Positions 52,468 to 62,163 of a stretch of 64,000 nt of DNA are shown here, in pieces. Source of the stretch: Allosphingosinicella deserti (GTDB taxonomy: Bacteria; Pseudomonadota; Alphaproteobacteria; Sphingomonadales; Sphingomonadaceae); the NCBI RefSeq assembly GCF_003012735.1, contig NZ_PXYI01000010.1, positions 62,001 through 126,000 on the forward strand. The letters are read 5' to 3'. The position numbers and the translations under genes are program-made. The notes under the pieces are model-generated. The model was given only the letters and a program-made list of their open reading frames with translations. It was not told where the DNA came from and did no database searches. How positions within the stretch are numbered: the first letter of the stretch is position 1; each line of letters starts with the position of its first letter.

Positions 52468-53292
52468 ATGAGGGAAGCAGAGGCCGGAATCGGCGCGCCA
52501 GCGCCCGCAGGCGACTCCGCCTTCGATGGGCCCGTCCCGATCCTGTACGACCGCTGCCTGGTGCCCCTGCTGTTTGCGCCTTATGCGGCGGACCTTGCCA
52601 GGCGCGCGGCCGCGTTCGACCCTCGCGAGATCCTCGAAGTCGCTGCCGGCACCGGGATCGTGACCGCGGCGCTCGCCGAAGGGCTTCCGGGCGCCGATAT
52701 CGTCGCAACCGATCTCAGCGCCGCCATGCTCGAGTGCGCCGCGGCGCGGGCAGGGAGATCCAATGTCCGCTTCAAAACGGCCGACGCCCAGGCGCTGCCG
52801 TTCGCGGACGGGCGCTTCGATCTCGTCGTTTGCCAGTTCGGATTGATGTTCTTCCCGGATCGCAGGCGCGCGTTGAGGGAAGCGTTACGCGTGCTGAGGC
52901 CGGGTGGTCGCTGCCTGCTCAACACCTGGAACAGGATCGAAGACAATCCCGTGACCGACCGAGTCGCGGCTGCCGTGGCGAACCTGTTCGCCGGGGATCC
53001 GCCGGACTTTTTCGACCGCCTGCCGTTTGGCTATCACGACATTGCGGTTATCGAGGCGGACGTGCGGGCCTCCGGCTTCGGGACGGTCTCGATCGAGACG
53101 ATCACGTGCGAAACATTGGTCATCGCGGAAGAGGCAGCATTGGGCCTTTGCCAGGGAACGCCGCTGCGGGCCGAGCTGGCGCGGCGCGGCGCCGATGCCG
53201 TTGCCGCAGCGACGCACGCTGCACGCGAGGCGCTGGCGCCGTTCGACGGACGATCGGTGCCGATGTCCGCCCATGTCGTGACGGCGCGTTAG
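52468..53292 (+). CDS. Class I SAM-dependent methyltransferase
   Basis: A 274-residue methyltransferase of the UbiE/Methyltransf_11 kind. Motif I is EILEVAAGTGIVTAALAE, motif II the Asp in ATDLSAAMLE, motif III DAQALPFADGRFDLVVCQFGLMFFPDR, then VLRPGGRCLLNTWN. The substrate is unknown. An AGGAGG sequence precedes the ATG. It sits among flagellar genes but has no obvious flagellar role, so it may be an insertion by rearrangement or horizontal transfer. Confidence 0.85.
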   Translation: MREAEAGIGAPAPAGDSAFDGPVPILYDRCLVPLLFAPYAADLARRAAAFDPREILEVAAGTGIVTAALAEGLPGADIVATDLSAAMLECAAARAGRSNVRFKTADAQALPFADGRFDLVVCQFGLMFFPDRRRALREALRVLRPGGRCLLNTWNRIEDNPVTDRVAAAVANLFAGDPPDFFDRLPFGYHDIAVIEADVRASGFGTVSIETITCETLVIAEEAALGLCQGTPLRAELARRGADAVAAATHAAREALAPFDGRSVPMSAHVVTAR

Positions 53293-53352
53293 ATCCAGGT
53301 CGGGCTCGGCCCGATCAGGTGATCGATGGCCCGGTGCTCACCGGATCGGTGA

Positions 53353-53775
53353 TCAATAATGGGAATTATGCGAGATCGGGGTCGGCAGGTCGATCCGCGA
53401 CAGATCGCCGCGGGCGCCATAGACGCTGTGCCGGGTGCCGGTGATGCGCTTGGCCTCGGCGGTGACCGCGGCCATCATCTCGGTGGTGAGATCGATCTGC
53501 CGTGCCAGCGCTTCGGCATTGGGGCCGGAGGCGTCCTTCAGCTCGCCGAGCGCAACGGTGAGATCCGCCTTGGCATCCGGCTCGAGCGCGTCGAGCCAAT
53601 TGGAGTCGATCCGGTCGAGCTCGGCGGTGCGGCTTTCCAGCGCACCGACCAGGCGCGCCTTGGCGCCGGCGATCTCGTGAATGCCGCCGAAGCGTCCGCC
53701 GGTGCGGAGCATCTCGGTCTCCTCGCGCATCAACGCCGCCAGCGACTGGACGAGATCGACGAGCTCACTGACCAT
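53353..53775 (-). CDS. flgN: FlgN family flagellar export chaperone
   Basis: A 140-residue protein, largely helical, with the FlgN-like layout of an N-terminal amphipathic coil (SELVDLVQSLAALMREETEML) and a conserved C-terminal helical segment (MMAAVTAEAKRITGTRHSVYGA). FlgN binds the hook-filament junction proteins FlgK and FlgL. It overlaps the flgJ-like gene by 11 bases, so the two are coupled. The call rests on size, helix pattern and position. Confidence 0.7.
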   Translation of the reverse strand: MVSELVDLVQSLAALMREETEMLRTGGRFGGIHEIAGAKARLVGALESRTAELDRIDSNWLDALEPDAKADLTVALGELKDASGPNAEALARQIDLTTEMMAAVTAEAKRITGTRHSVYGARGDLSRIDLPTPISHNSHY

Positions 53776-54073
53776 TTCCGGATCCTCCCTGCATCTTTAT
53801 CATCTGTTCGAGCACGGCCGGGGCAAGGCCGACGCCGCCGCCCTTGGCCATTTCCTTGCCCAGCGTCTCGGCGAGCACGCCGCGGAACATTTCCTCGCCA
53901 TGGCCGCCGGAGAATTCGTCTCCCATCTCGACGCTTTCCATCATAAGCTTCGCCATCTGGCCGAGGAACACGGCTTCGAACTCGCGTGCGGTCGCCTGGG
54001 CGGAATTCTGCTGCTTCTGGGGCATCGCGCTACGCGCGGTCGGCGCGGCGAGGCTGGCTTGGATGTCGGTCAT
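53765..54073 (-). CDS. flgJ: Rod-binding protein (FlgJ N-terminal domain, single-domain form)
   Basis: A 102-residue protein equal to the N-terminal rod-binding half of FlgJ: AREFEAVFLGQMAKLMMESV, then GGHGEEMFRGVLAETLGKEMAKGGGVGLAPAVLEQM. The peptidoglycan hydrolase domain of enterobacterial FlgJ is absent, as is usual in alphaproteobacteria, where a separate hydrolase opens the wall. Overlaps flgN and lies nine bases after flgI. Confidence 0.85.
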   Translation of the reverse strand: MTDIQASLAAPTARSAMPQKQQNSAQATAREFEAVFLGQMAKLMMESVEMGDEFSGGHGEEMFRGVLAETLGKEMAKGGGVGLAPAVLEQMIKMQGGSGNGQ

Positions 54074-54082
54074 GCCAAATCC

Positions 54083-55177
54083 TTACTGAACCACGATTTC
54101 GGCCTGGAGCGCGCCCGCCGATTTCAGGGCCTGGAGAATGGTGATGAGATCGCGGGGCGAGACACCGAGCGCGTTCAGGCCGGAAACCAGCGAACGCAGC
54201 GAGGAACCGCCGCCGACCATCGCCAGCGAAGCGCCGCCGCCATCGTCGACGTTCACCGAGGTGCGCGGCAGCACCACCGTCTCGCCTTCGGAGAAGGGCT
54301 CCGGCTGCGACGCAATCGGATTTTCCGAGACGCTGATGGTCAGCCCGCCCTGGGCGATCGCCACCGGGCTGATGCGAACGTCGGCGCTCATCACCACCGT
54401 GCCGGAGGCTTCGTTGATGACGACGCGTGCTGCCTGATCGGCGTTGATCTCGAGATTTTCGATGCGGCCGACCAGATCGACAACCGAGCCGCCCTGCGGC
54501 GTCAGCTGCACGGTGGCGGGATCGAGCACTTCGGCGCTGCCGGGAGCCTCGCCGTTGATCGCCTCGGCGATCCGCCGGGCGGTCGTGAAATCCGGGTTTT
54601 TGAGCGCGAGCTTCAGGGTCTGCGCGGATTTGAGGGCGAACGGCACCTCGCGTTCGACGATCGCGCCGCCGGCGATCCGTGCCGAGGTCGAGACGCCGCG
54701 GGTGACGCTGGCGCCGGCGCCCTGGGCCTTGAACCCGGACACGGCGAGAGGGCCTTGCGCAACCGCATAGATCTCGCCGTCCATCGCCTTGAGCGGCGTG
54801 ACGATCAGCGTTCCGCCCTGCAGGCTGGACGCGTCGCCCATTGCGGAGACCTGGACGTCGACCTGGCTGCCGCTCCGGGCGAACGGGGGCAGGGTCGCCG
54901 TCACCATGACAGCGGCAACGTTCTGGGTGCGCATCTGCGTTCCCTCGACGCTGATGCCCATCCGCCCGAGCATTCCCTTCAGGGATTCCTCGGTGAACGG
55001 CGCGTTGCGGGTGCGATCTCCGGTGCCCGCAAGGCCGAAGACGAGACCGTAGCCGACGAGCTGGTTCGAGCGAACGTTCTCGACGTCCACGATGTCCTTG
55101 ACGCGCGGACCGGCAAAGGCCGGTGCGGCAGCCGCGGAAGCGGCGATCAGACAGGCTGCGAATAGGATTTTGCGCAT
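54083..55177 (-). CDS. flgI: Flagellar P-ring protein FlgI
   Basis: A 364-residue periplasmic protein with a signal peptide (1-22, cleavage after AFA). Conserved blocks are RVKDIVDVENVRSNQLVGYGLVFGLAGTGDRT and the C-terminal LVSGLNALGVSPRDLITILQALKSAGALQAE. FlgI forms the P ring around the rod. The start MRKILF at 55177 has GAAGAG before it; an in-frame TTG at 55192 would add five residues. First gene of the flgI-flgJ-flgN unit, divergent from fliX. Confidence 0.95.
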   Translation of the reverse strand: MRKILFAACLIAASAAAAPAFAGPRVKDIVDVENVRSNQLVGYGLVFGLAGTGDRTRNAPFTEESLKGMLGRMGISVEGTQMRTQNVAAVMVTATLPPFARSGSQVDVQVSAMGDASSLQGGTLIVTPLKAMDGEIYAVAQGPLAVSGFKAQGAGASVTRGVSTSARIAGGAIVEREVPFALKSAQTLKLALKNPDFTTARRIAEAINGEAPGSAEVLDPATVQLTPQGGSVVDLVGRIENLEINADQAARVVINEASGTVVMSADVRISPVAIAQGGLTISVSENPIASQPEPFSEGETVVLPRTSVNVDDGGGASLAMVGGGSSLRSLVSGLNALGVSPRDLITILQALKSAGALQAEIVVQ

Positions 55178-55255
55178 TAATCTCTTCGTCAATGGCGATG
55201 AGCCGCTCAGTTCTTTATAGGATGGTTAAGAGGGCGCGGCCCGATCGAAAGGAAA

Positions 55256-55660
55256 ATGATTGTGCGCATCAACGGCGTGACACCGATCAGCCCCAAGGAT
55301 CTGAAGCCGGTGCGCGGCGTCAGCGGGCGGTTCACCGTGCCCACCGACGACGGTGCGCCGAGCGCGACCGGTGCGCTCCAGGCACTCACCTCGGTCGACA
55401 TGCTGCTGGCGATCGCATCGGTCGACGACGAGGCGGAGCGACGCCGGCAGATGGCCTCGCACGCCGCCGCCGGGCTCGACGCCCTGGAAGCCCTGGATCA
55501 GGCGGAGGATGATGAGATCCGCCGGGAGAAAGCCGAGCAATTGTCCGAATGGGCGCAAGGTGTCCCCGAGGACGGTCATCCGGAGATCACCCGCATCCTT
55601 CGGCAGATCGAGCTTCGTGCGCTGATCGAAATCGCCAAGATCGAGCGCGACGGCGACTGA
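55256..55660 (+). CDS. fliX: Flagellar assembly regulator FliX
   Basis: A 134-residue protein of the alphaproteobacterial FliX family, which links assembly of the early basal body to the sigma-54 activator FlbD in Caulobacter. The readable features are a Pro/Gly-rich N-terminus (INGVTPISPKDL) and a helical, acidic C-terminus ending LRQIELRALIEIAKIERDGD. flbD is not in the window but rpoN is, at 22.9 kb. Divergent from flgI and followed by a bidirectional terminator. Confidence 0.85.
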   Translation: MIVRINGVTPISPKDLKPVRGVSGRFTVPTDDGAPSATGALQALTSVDMLLAIASVDDEAERRRQMASHAAAGLDALEALDQAEDDEIRREKAEQLSEWAQGVPEDGHPEITRILRQIELRALIEIAKIERDGD

Positions 55661-55715
55661 TCAGAGGCGGCGCGGGCGCCATGGCGCAGCGACGAAGCTT
55701 CTGCGGAATGCAGGA

Positions 55716-55751
55716 AAAAGGGCCGGCGGCATTGCTGCCGCCGGCCCTTTT
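55716..55751. terminator. Bidirectional rho-independent terminator between fliX and the first MCP gene
   Basis: AAAAGGGCCGGCGGCA (55716-55731) is perfectly complementary to 55736-55751, with a four-base loop. A-runs on the left and T-runs on the right allow termination of the fliX transcript on the plus strand and of the MCP gene on the minus strand. Confidence 0.92.
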
Positions 55752-55770
55752 CGTACGGCGTCCAAAAGCC

Positions 55771-57615
55771 TCAGAATGCGTTCCAGTCGTCCACCGCCGT
55801 GGCGAGATTGGACTGAAGCGCCAGCGCCGTGTTGCCGCGAACCTTGGGCGCTGGGGCCGGGGCCTTGCGCGGCGCCCGTGCAACGGCCGGAGCTGCCTGC
55901 GCGCCGGTGTCGAAGCGACCGACCAGGCGCGTGAGGCCGGTGGCCTCGTCGGTGAGGCTGCGCGCGGCGGCGTTGCTTTCCTCGACCATCGCAGCATTCT
56001 GCTGCGTGACCTTGTCCATTTCGGTAATCGCGGTGTTGACCTGGGCGAGCGCGGAGCTCTGCTGGTCGGCCGCCATCGCGATCTGGCTGACGAGCCCGGA
56101 GACCTCGTCGACCGAGCCAATGATCCGGCCAAGCGCCTTGCCGGCCTCGCCGACCAGGGCCACGCCGCCTTCGACCTGCTTGGAGCTGTTCGAGATCAGG
56201 GTGCCGATCTCCTGCGCCGCGTCCGCCGAGCGCTGGGCGAGCGCACGAACCTCGTTGGCGACCACCGCGAACGCACGACCCGCTTCACCGGCATGCGCCG
56301 CTTCGACCGAGGCGTTGAGCGCAAGCAGATTGGTCTGGAACGCGATCTTGTCGATCACTTCGATGATCTTGGTGATCTCCTGGCTGCTCTTCTCGATCTC
56401 GGCCATGGCGGAGACCGCATCGGAGACGACCTTGCTGCTCTCCTGCGCGTCCGCCTGGGTGGCGAGAACGAGCTTGTTGGCCTGGTTGGCACCGGAGGCG
56501 CTGTTCTGCACGGTGGCGGTGATCTGCGTCATCGCGGCGGCGGTTTCCTCGAGCGAGGCGGCCTGCTGCTCGGTGCGGCGCGACAGATCGTCCGACGCCT
56601 GGCTGATCTCGCCGGAACCGCCATGGATGTTCGCAGTTGCCGCGGCAATCGAAGTCATCGCCGAGCGCAGTTCGCTCACCGCGCCGTTGAAGTCGTCCTG
56701 GAGCTTGGCATAGGCCGCAGGGAAGTTCTTGAGTTCGGCCCTGAGGTCGCCAGCGGCGAGCCGACCCAGTCCCTCTCCGACTTCGGAGACGACACGGTGC
56801 TGCTCGGCCTCGGCACGTGCCTTTTCGGCTTTGGACTTCTCCTCAGCGATAGCGGTGTCACGAAACACGTTGACGGCCACGGCCATCGAGCCGATCTCGT
56901 CGGTACGGCCGGTGCCGGGTATCTGTACGCTGGTGTCGCCTGCGGCGAGGCGGCCCATCACCGATGTCATGCTCGTGATCGGCCGCGCGATGACGTTGGA
57001 AAGCAGCCATCCGAGCGCGCCGGCACAGAGAATTGCAAACGCCGCGCCGACCCACAAAGTCGTCATTGCGGATGTGTTCGCGGCCTCCATTGCAGCCTGC
57101 TGCTCGGCGATGTAGCCACTCGCGGCTTTTTGCATCTCGCCAACGATCTGCCGGACCTTCGACAGCTGCTTTCGTCCGGAGATCTCCTGCGCACGCATCC
57201 GCGTCGCCGGATCGCGCGCGAGGCTGATCAGTTCGGCAAATCGCTTATCGTTCAGATCGCGTACTTCATCCTTGAGGGCTGCCAGGCGCGCTTTCTGGTC
57301 GTCCTTGCGGGTGGTGGCAAAGCCTTCGGCTTCTTTCTCGAAGGCCTTTTTGTTCTCTTCATATTCATCCAGCAGCTCGGATCTGCCGAGCATCGCATAG
57401 CCGCGCAGCGCATTTTCCTGCTGGATGATCGCGCCAAGCATGCCCTGAGCATGGCCGGAGACACGAACGGAGACGGCATTGGCCTCGGCCGTGGCGGTCA
57501 GCGTACCGAGGCTCGACGTGATGAAAACCGCTGCGGCAATAAAGGTGGCTATCACGATCGCGAACGCTGTCGCGATCTTCACGGGTATCCGCATCCGATT
57601 GAAAAATTCCATCAT
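55771..57615 (-). CDS. Methyl-accepting chemotaxis protein 1
   Basis: A 614-residue receptor. Transmembrane helices lie at about 12-34 and 185-207; between them is a helical periplasmic domain with [13 protein letters not shown], as in CHASE3/four-helix sensors. HAMP domains follow, including [17 protein letters not shown], then the signalling hairpin with the near-invariant tip [27 protein letters not shown]. The C-terminus DDWNAF resembles the pentapeptide that tethers CheR and CheB. First of four tandem MCP genes. Confidence 0.95.
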   Translation of the reverse strand: MMEFFNRMRIPVKIATAFAIVIATFIAAAVFITSSLGTLTATAEANAVSVRVSGHAQGMLGAIIQQENALRGYAMLGRSELLDEYEENKKAFEKEAEGFATTRKDDQKARLAALKDEVRDLNDKRFAELISLARDPATRMRAQEISGRKQLSKVRQIVGEMQKAASGYIAEQQAAMEAANTSAMTTLWVGAAFAILCAGALGWLLSNVIARPITSMTSVMGRLAAGDTSVQIPGTGRTDEIGSMAVAVNVFRDTAIAEEKSKAEKARAEAEQHRVVSEVGEGLGRLAAGDLRAELKNFPAAYAKLQDDFNGAVSELRSAMTSIAAATANIHGGSGEISQASDDLSRRTEQQAASLEETAAAMTQITATVQNSASGANQANKLVLATQADAQESSKVVSDAVSAMAEIEKSSQEITKIIEVIDKIAFQTNLLALNASVEAAHAGEAGRAFAVVANEVRALAQRSADAAQEIGTLISNSSKQVEGGVALVGEAGKALGRIIGSVDEVSGLVSQIAMAADQQSSALAQVNTAITEMDKVTQQNAAMVEESNAAARSLTDEATGLTRLVGRFDTGAQAAPAVARAPRKAPAPAPKVRGNTALALQSNLATAVDDWNAF

Positions 57616-57916
57616 TGTGTTCCTGGAAATGCCGATGTGGCGATGAGGGTGCGTGTCGGGGCTGTCGGGACGCCTGATCCCGTCGCAGTCACCACGAGTG
57701 ACCAGCTGCGGCGTTCAGGCTCTCGCCGGCTTTCAGCCTTCGCAAGTCGAGAAGATCGATAGTTCAAGTTAAATCTTAGGAGCGGGGAGCTGGGCACACG
57801 CGATCCGGCACGACTTTCTGGCCCAGTACGTGATATTGCGGAGCCGCGACGAGACGCGAACGAGAAAGGGCCGACGACATCGCTGCCGCCGGCCCTCGAT
57901 TGTTCCGGAGGAACGA
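57616..57916. other. Gap between MCP1 and MCP2 genes
   Basis: 301 bases without a gene. Besides the terminator at 57868-57895 it contains the upstream region of MCP1, with AGGA before its ATG. An AT-richer patch is at 57765-57782. No clear sigma-28 or sigma-54 promoter was found. Confidence 0.5.
57868..57895 (-). terminator. Terminator hairpin of MCP2
   Basis: GGGCCGACGAC (57868-57878) pairs with GCCGCCGGCCC (57885-57895); on the minus strand two pairs are G-T. TTTCTC follows on the minus strand. It is a variant of the terminator at 55716-55751. Confidence 0.7.
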
Positions 57917-59776
57917 TCAGAACTCGTTCCAATCGTCCACCGCTGTCGCGAGGTTGGACTGAAGCGCCAAAGCGGTGTTGCCGCGGACCTTCGGCGCCGG
58001 GGCCGGCCTTGGCTTGCGGATCGCGGCGGCAGGGGCAGCCTGCGCGCCGGTGTCGAAGCGACCGACCAGGCGCGTGAGGCCGGTAGCCTCGTCGGTGAGG
58101 CTGCGCGCGGCGGCGTTGCTTTCCTCGACCATCGCCGCATTCTGCTGCGTGACCTTGTCCATTTCGGTGATCGCGGTGTTGACCTGAGCCAGCGCCGAAC
58201 TCTGCTGGTCGGCGGCCATCGCGATCTGGCTGACCAGACCCGACACTTCGTCGACCGAGCCGATGATTCGGCCGAGCGCCTTGCCGGCCTCGCCGACCAG
58301 GGTCACGCCGCCTTCGACCTGCTTGGAGCTGTTGGAAATCAGGGTACCGATCTCCTGGGCAGCGTCCGCCGAGCGCTGGGCAAGGGCACGAACCTCGTTG
58401 GCGACCACCGCGAACGCACGTCCCGCTTCGCCGGCATGCGCCGCTTCGACCGAGGCGTTGAGCGCGAGCAGGTTGGTCTGGAAGGCGATCTTGTCGATCA
58501 CTTCGATAATCTTGGTGATCTCCTGGCTCGACTTCTCGATCTCGGCCATGGCGGCGACGGCGTCGCCGACGACCTTGCTGCTCTCCTGCGCGTCCGCCTG
58601 AGTGGCGAGGACGAGCTTGTTGGCCTGGTTGGCGCCGGCGGCGCTGCTCTGCACCGTCGTCGTGATCTCCGTCATCGCCGCTGCCGTTTCCTCGAGTGAG
58701 GCGGCCTGCTGTTCGGTGCGGCGCGAAAGGTCGTCCGACGCCTGGCTGATCTCGCTGGAGCCGCCGTGAATGTTGCCGGTGGCGCGAGCGATTTCGGTCA
58801 ACGCGTTGCGGAGCTCGCTGACGGCGCCGTTGAAATCCTCCTCGAGCTTGCGATAGTCGCCGGGGAAGTTCGACAGGCTGACGGTGAGATCGCCATCCGA
58901 GAGCTTCTTGAGCGCCTCGGCAAGTTCGGCGACGACCTTCTGCTGCGCCGCATCCGCCTGTGCCTTTTCGGCGGCGGCCTCTTCCTGCGCAACGGCAGCG
59001 TCCCGGAAGACGAGCACGGTCTTCGCCATCGCGCCGACTTCATCGCCGCGATCGGTGCCGGCGACATCGACCTTGTTGTTGCCACCGGCGAGCGCGCGCA
59101 TCGTTTCCTGCAGGCGCAGGATCGGTCCGCTGATGCCGTTTCGAGCGACGAAGACGCCGCCGGCAAGCGCTGCAATCAGGCCGAAAATCGAGACGATCAG
59201 GCTGGTGGTCGAGGTCGCTGCGACGTCCTCGCTGAGGGCCGCGGAATCGTTCTCCGCATCGGCCACGGCCTTGCGGTTAAGGGGAAGCAGGGTCTGCTCG
59301 AACTTGTCGAACTGCGGCTTCGCGCTCCGCATCACATTGGTTGCGGCGGCCTTGTCATTACGCATGCCGAGGTCGATCGCACGGCCGACCGTTTGGTGAA
59401 TGCCATCAAGTTCGGTGCCGATCTCATCGAGCGTCTCGGCGAGGTCCGGGCGAAGTCCGCGGGCCTCTGAAAGCGCCTGCTTCGCGTCGGCATAGGTCTT
59501 CTTTTCCCATTCGACGTTCGCGCGCGATTCCGGTGAGCCGCCATCATAGGCAATAGCTCGGAAGCCCGCCGCGCGGATTTCCGCAGTGAAGCGGTGGAAG
59601 CGAACGAGCCGGATGGTTCCAGCCATCCTCTTGTTTACGAGTTCGGAATAGCGAGCGTCCACATCCTTGAGCACACTGCTCGAGTAGAAGGTCGTTCCAA
59701 GGCAGAAGATGCCAAGGAGGCCAAGCAAGGCAAGGATCTTCGCCGAAATCTTGGTATTCTGAAGGAGCTGTTTCAC
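57917..59776 (-). CDS. Methyl-accepting chemotaxis protein 2
   Basis: A 619-residue receptor. TM1 is at about 13-34 and TM2 at about 190-210; the roughly 155-residue periplasmic domain between them is helical and unrelated in sequence to that of MCP1 ([22 protein letters not shown]). The HAMP and signalling domains are nearly identical to MCP1, including the [22 protein letters not shown] start and [27 protein letters not shown] tip. It ends DDWNEF. The GTG start at 59776 follows GGAAGG; an open frame extends 33 codons further upstream without support. Confidence 0.95.
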   Translation of the reverse strand: MKQLLQNTKISAKILALLGLLGIFCLGTTFYSSSVLKDVDARYSELVNKRMAGTIRLVRFHRFTAEIRAAGFRAIAYDGGSPESRANVEWEKKTYADAKQALSEARGLRPDLAETLDEIGTELDGIHQTVGRAIDLGMRNDKAAATNVMRSAKPQFDKFEQTLLPLNRKAVADAENDSAALSEDVAATSTTSLIVSIFGLIAALAGGVFVARNGISGPILRLQETMRALAGGNNKVDVAGTDRGDEVGAMAKTVLVFRDAAVAQEEAAAEKAQADAAQQKVVAELAEALKKLSDGDLTVSLSNFPGDYRKLEEDFNGAVSELRNALTEIARATGNIHGGSSEISQASDDLSRRTEQQAASLEETAAAMTEITTTVQSSAAGANQANKLVLATQADAQESSKVVGDAVAAMAEIEKSSQEITKIIEVIDKIAFQTNLLALNASVEAAHAGEAGRAFAVVANEVRALAQRSADAAQEIGTLISNSSKQVEGGVTLVGEAGKALGRIIGSVDEVSGLVSQIAMAADQQSSALAQVNTAITEMDKVTQQNAAMVEESNAAARSLTDEATGLTRLVGRFDTGAQAAPAAAIRKPRPAPAPKVRGNTALALQSNLATAVDDWNEF

Positions 59777-60102
59777 GTTTCTGCCTTCCCGCGATGGGAC
59801 GAGCCCCGAGGCCCGAGATGATGGAAGCAGTCGAATTGGCGCGTGTGGGATTGCCGCGGACGACACCCGTGCCAAGGTTCGGACAACATTGCTTCAGATC
59901 GACTTCTAGGAAAAAAGCGGCGGCGCAGCCTCGTTTGCACGGCCTTTGTGACGTAAATCCGTAATCTTACTGCGTTCTTTCAGTCACTTGATGTGCCGGA
60001 ACGAGGAGTCTGCCGGGAGCGTGCTCAGAGACGGCATGGGGGCAGGCACGTCAATGCCGGCGGCAGCTGCCGCCGGCATTGACGTGAAGTCTGGACGCTC
60101 AC
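59777..60102. other. Gap between MCP2 and MCP3 genes
   Basis: 326 bases without a gene. Holds the 40-bp palindrome at 60047-60086 near the MCP3 stop and the upstream region of MCP2. An AT-richer patch lies at 59952-59985. A TGGCACG element at 59858-59875 (minus strand) has the -24 half of a sigma-54 promoter but a poor -12 half. Confidence 0.5.
60047..60086. repeat. Perfect 40-bp palindrome downstream of the MCP3 gene
   Basis: Positions 60047-60066 are the exact reverse complement of 60067-60086, centred on AGCT. As RNA it would form a 20-bp stem with no loop beyond the minimal hairpin turn. No T-run follows on the minus strand. It lies 16 bases past the MCP3 stop and probably ends or stabilises that transcript. 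Confidence 0.85.
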
Positions 60103-61956
60103 TTAGAATGCGTTCCAGTCGTCCACGGCATTGGCAACATTGGATTGAAGCGCAAGTGCCGTGTTGCCGCGGACCTGCGGTACGGCTGCCGGACGGGCCT
60201 TCCGCACAACGGCGGCGGGTGCCGCCTGCGTGCCGGTCTCGAACCGGCCGACCAGGCCGGCAAGACCGGTGGCCTCGTCGGCAAGGCTGCGGGCGGCCGC
60301 ATTGCTCTCCTCGACCATCGCCGCATTCTGCTGCGTGACCTTGTCCATTTCGGTGATCGCGGTGTTGACCTGGGCGAGGGCGGAGCTCTGCTGATCCGCA
60401 GCCATCGCGATCTGGCTGACCAGACCGGAGACCTGGTCGACCGAGCCGATGATCCGGGTCAGCGCCTTGCCGGCCTCGCCGACGAGCGCGACGCCGCCGT
60501 CGACCTGCTTCGAGCTGTTCGAGATCAGCTGACCGATTTCCTTCGCGGCATCCGCGGAGCGCTGGGCGAGGGCCCGAACCTCGTTCGCGACGACGGCGAA
60601 GGCACGGCCTGCTTCGCCGGCTTGCGCGGCCTCGACCGAGGCGTTGAGCGCGAGCAAGTTGGTCTGGAACGCGATCTTGTCGATCACAGTGATGATCTTG
60701 GAGATCTCCTGGCTGCTCTTCTCGATCTCGCTCATCGCGGCGACCGCATCGGCGACAACCTTGCTGCTCTCCTGGGCATCGGCCTGTGTCGCGCGGACCA
60801 GCTTGTTGGCGTCGTTCGCACCCGCCGCGCTGTTCTGCACGGTCGCGGTGATCTGGGTCATCGCCGCCGCGGTCTCCTCGAGCGAGGCGGCCTGCTGCTC
60901 GGTGCGGCGCGAGAGGTCGTCGGACGCCTGGCTGATCTCGTTCGATCCGCCATGGATGTTGGTGGTGGAGCGCGCGATGTCGGTCAGAGCGGTGCGGAGC
61001 TCGCTCACCGCCGCGTTGAAATCCTCCTCCAGCTTGCGGTACTCGCTCGGGAAACTCTTGAGGCTGACGGTGAGATCGCCATGGGAGAGACTGCCGAGCG
61101 CATCGGCGAGCTCCGCGACGACCTTGGCCTGGGCGGCGTCGGAGATGGCCTTCTCGGACGCGAGCTTTTCCTGCGCAATGGCGGCGTCGCGGAAGACGAG
61201 GACGGCCTTGGCCATCTGCCCGACTTCATCCTGGCGATCGGCATTGGGAACGTCGACCTTGTTGTCGCCCGATGCGAGCCGGCCCATCACGCCGATCATG
61301 CCGCGAACGGGAACTGCGATCATTCGCGCCAGGAGCACGTTCATCAGGGCAGCGATGGCGACTGCGGCAAGCGCGCCGATGATCAGGGTCATGATCGTCA
61401 GGCTGTAGGCGTCATTCTGTTCGCCGGTGCGGACTTCGATGCGCTCCTGCGCTGCATCGATCAGCTCCTTGCCGATTGCCTTCGCTTCGGCGAGGTCGGC
61501 CAGATCCGACAGGTTCGCCGCCGCCTGGGCGCGGGCATCGGGGTTCGACGAGAGCTGGATGAGCCGGTCCGCCTTAGCGGCGAAGCCGTCCATCGCCTTT
61601 TGCAGCTTGGCGCCGCGCTCCTTCTGGGCGTCTTGGGTGGTCGTCTCGATGAAGCGTGCCAGGTCCTTCTCGAACGCGCTCTTGGCGGATCGATATTGGT
61701 CCGCGAAGCGCGCGTCGCCGGTCGCCGCGTAAGCATGAAGCGCCGATTGCTGCTCCACCGCTTCGCTCATCGCCTGCTGCGCCAGACCCTTGAGCATGTT
61801 CGAACGGATGTTCGAATTGCTGGCATCCTGGATCGAGGTTGCGCTCGAGTAGACGAGGTAGTTGCAGGTCAGCGAAGCCAGGATCACCGCGGCAAAGCCG
61901 AGGGTAAGCTTCCGCGAAACGGGAAGGTTGCTGATGTTCACGAGAAAGCCCCACAT
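60103..61956 (-). CDS. Methyl-accepting chemotaxis protein 3
   Basis: A 617-residue receptor. TM1 at about 14-33, TM2 at about 185-210, with a helical periplasmic domain ([42 protein letters not shown]) of the four-helix-bundle kind. HAMP and signalling domains are nearly identical to MCP1 and MCP2; the tip reads [11 protein letters not shown] rather than [11 protein letters not shown]. It ends DDWNAF. The start MWGFL at 61956 follows AGGGGA with seven bases spacing, and TATAAAAT lies just before. Confidence 0.95.
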   Translation of the reverse strand: MWGFLVNISNLPVSRKLTLGFAAVILASLTCNYLVYSSATSIQDASNSNIRSNMLKGLAQQAMSEAVEQQSALHAYAATGDARFADQYRSAKSAFEKDLARFIETTTQDAQKERGAKLQKAMDGFAAKADRLIQLSSNPDARAQAAANLSDLADLAEAKAIGKELIDAAQERIEVRTGEQNDAYSLTIMTLIIGALAAVAIAALMNVLLARMIAVPVRGMIGVMGRLASGDNKVDVPNADRQDEVGQMAKAVLVFRDAAIAQEKLASEKAISDAAQAKVVAELADALGSLSHGDLTVSLKSFPSEYRKLEEDFNAAVSELRTALTDIARSTTNIHGGSNEISQASDDLSRRTEQQAASLEETAAAMTQITATVQNSAAGANDANKLVRATQADAQESSKVVADAVAAMSEIEKSSQEISKIITVIDKIAFQTNLLALNASVEAAQAGEAGRAFAVVANEVRALAQRSADAAKEIGQLISNSSKQVDGGVALVGEAGKALTRIIGSVDQVSGLVSQIAMAADQQSSALAQVNTAITEMDKVTQQNAAMVEESNAAARSLADEATGLAGLVGRFETGTQAAPAAVVRKARPAAVPQVRGNTALALQSNVANAVDDWNAF

Positions 61957-62111
61957 AGGAAAGTCCCCTATTTTATAGAATGGGATCGGGGCTCCGCAGG
62001 CGGGACGCCCGGAATGTTCGCGCCGCTGTCGCAAGAGCGGCGCAGACGGAAGCCCGGCGTTGCTCTGGTGATCAGTGCTGTGAGCCTGCTCGCAAGGCCC
62101 GCAAACGAGAA

Positions 62112-62141
62112 GAGCCCGGAGGCATGGCTGCCCTCGGCTCC
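62112..62141 (-). terminator. Imperfect hairpin after MCP4, probable terminator
   Basis: GAGCCCGGAGGCA (62112-62124) pairs imperfectly with TGCCCTCGGCTC (ending 62140) on either side of a short loop. TCTTCTC follows on the minus strand. It lies about 25 bases past the MCP4 stop. Confidence 0.5.
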
Positions 62142-62163
62142 CGGACTTTGGCTGATGAGGCGC

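Noticed and set aside
52468-53292. Methyltransferase as a flagellin-modifying enzyme
   Set aside because: Its motifs are those of the UbiE/Methyltransf_11 class for small molecules, and it lacks features of flagellin lysine methylases such as FliB.
59858-59875. TTGGCACGGGTGTCGTCC on the minus strand upstream of MCP2 as a sigma-54 promoter
   Set aside because: The -24 element is good, but the -12 element reads TCGT instead of TTGC, so the essential GC dinucleotide is missing.
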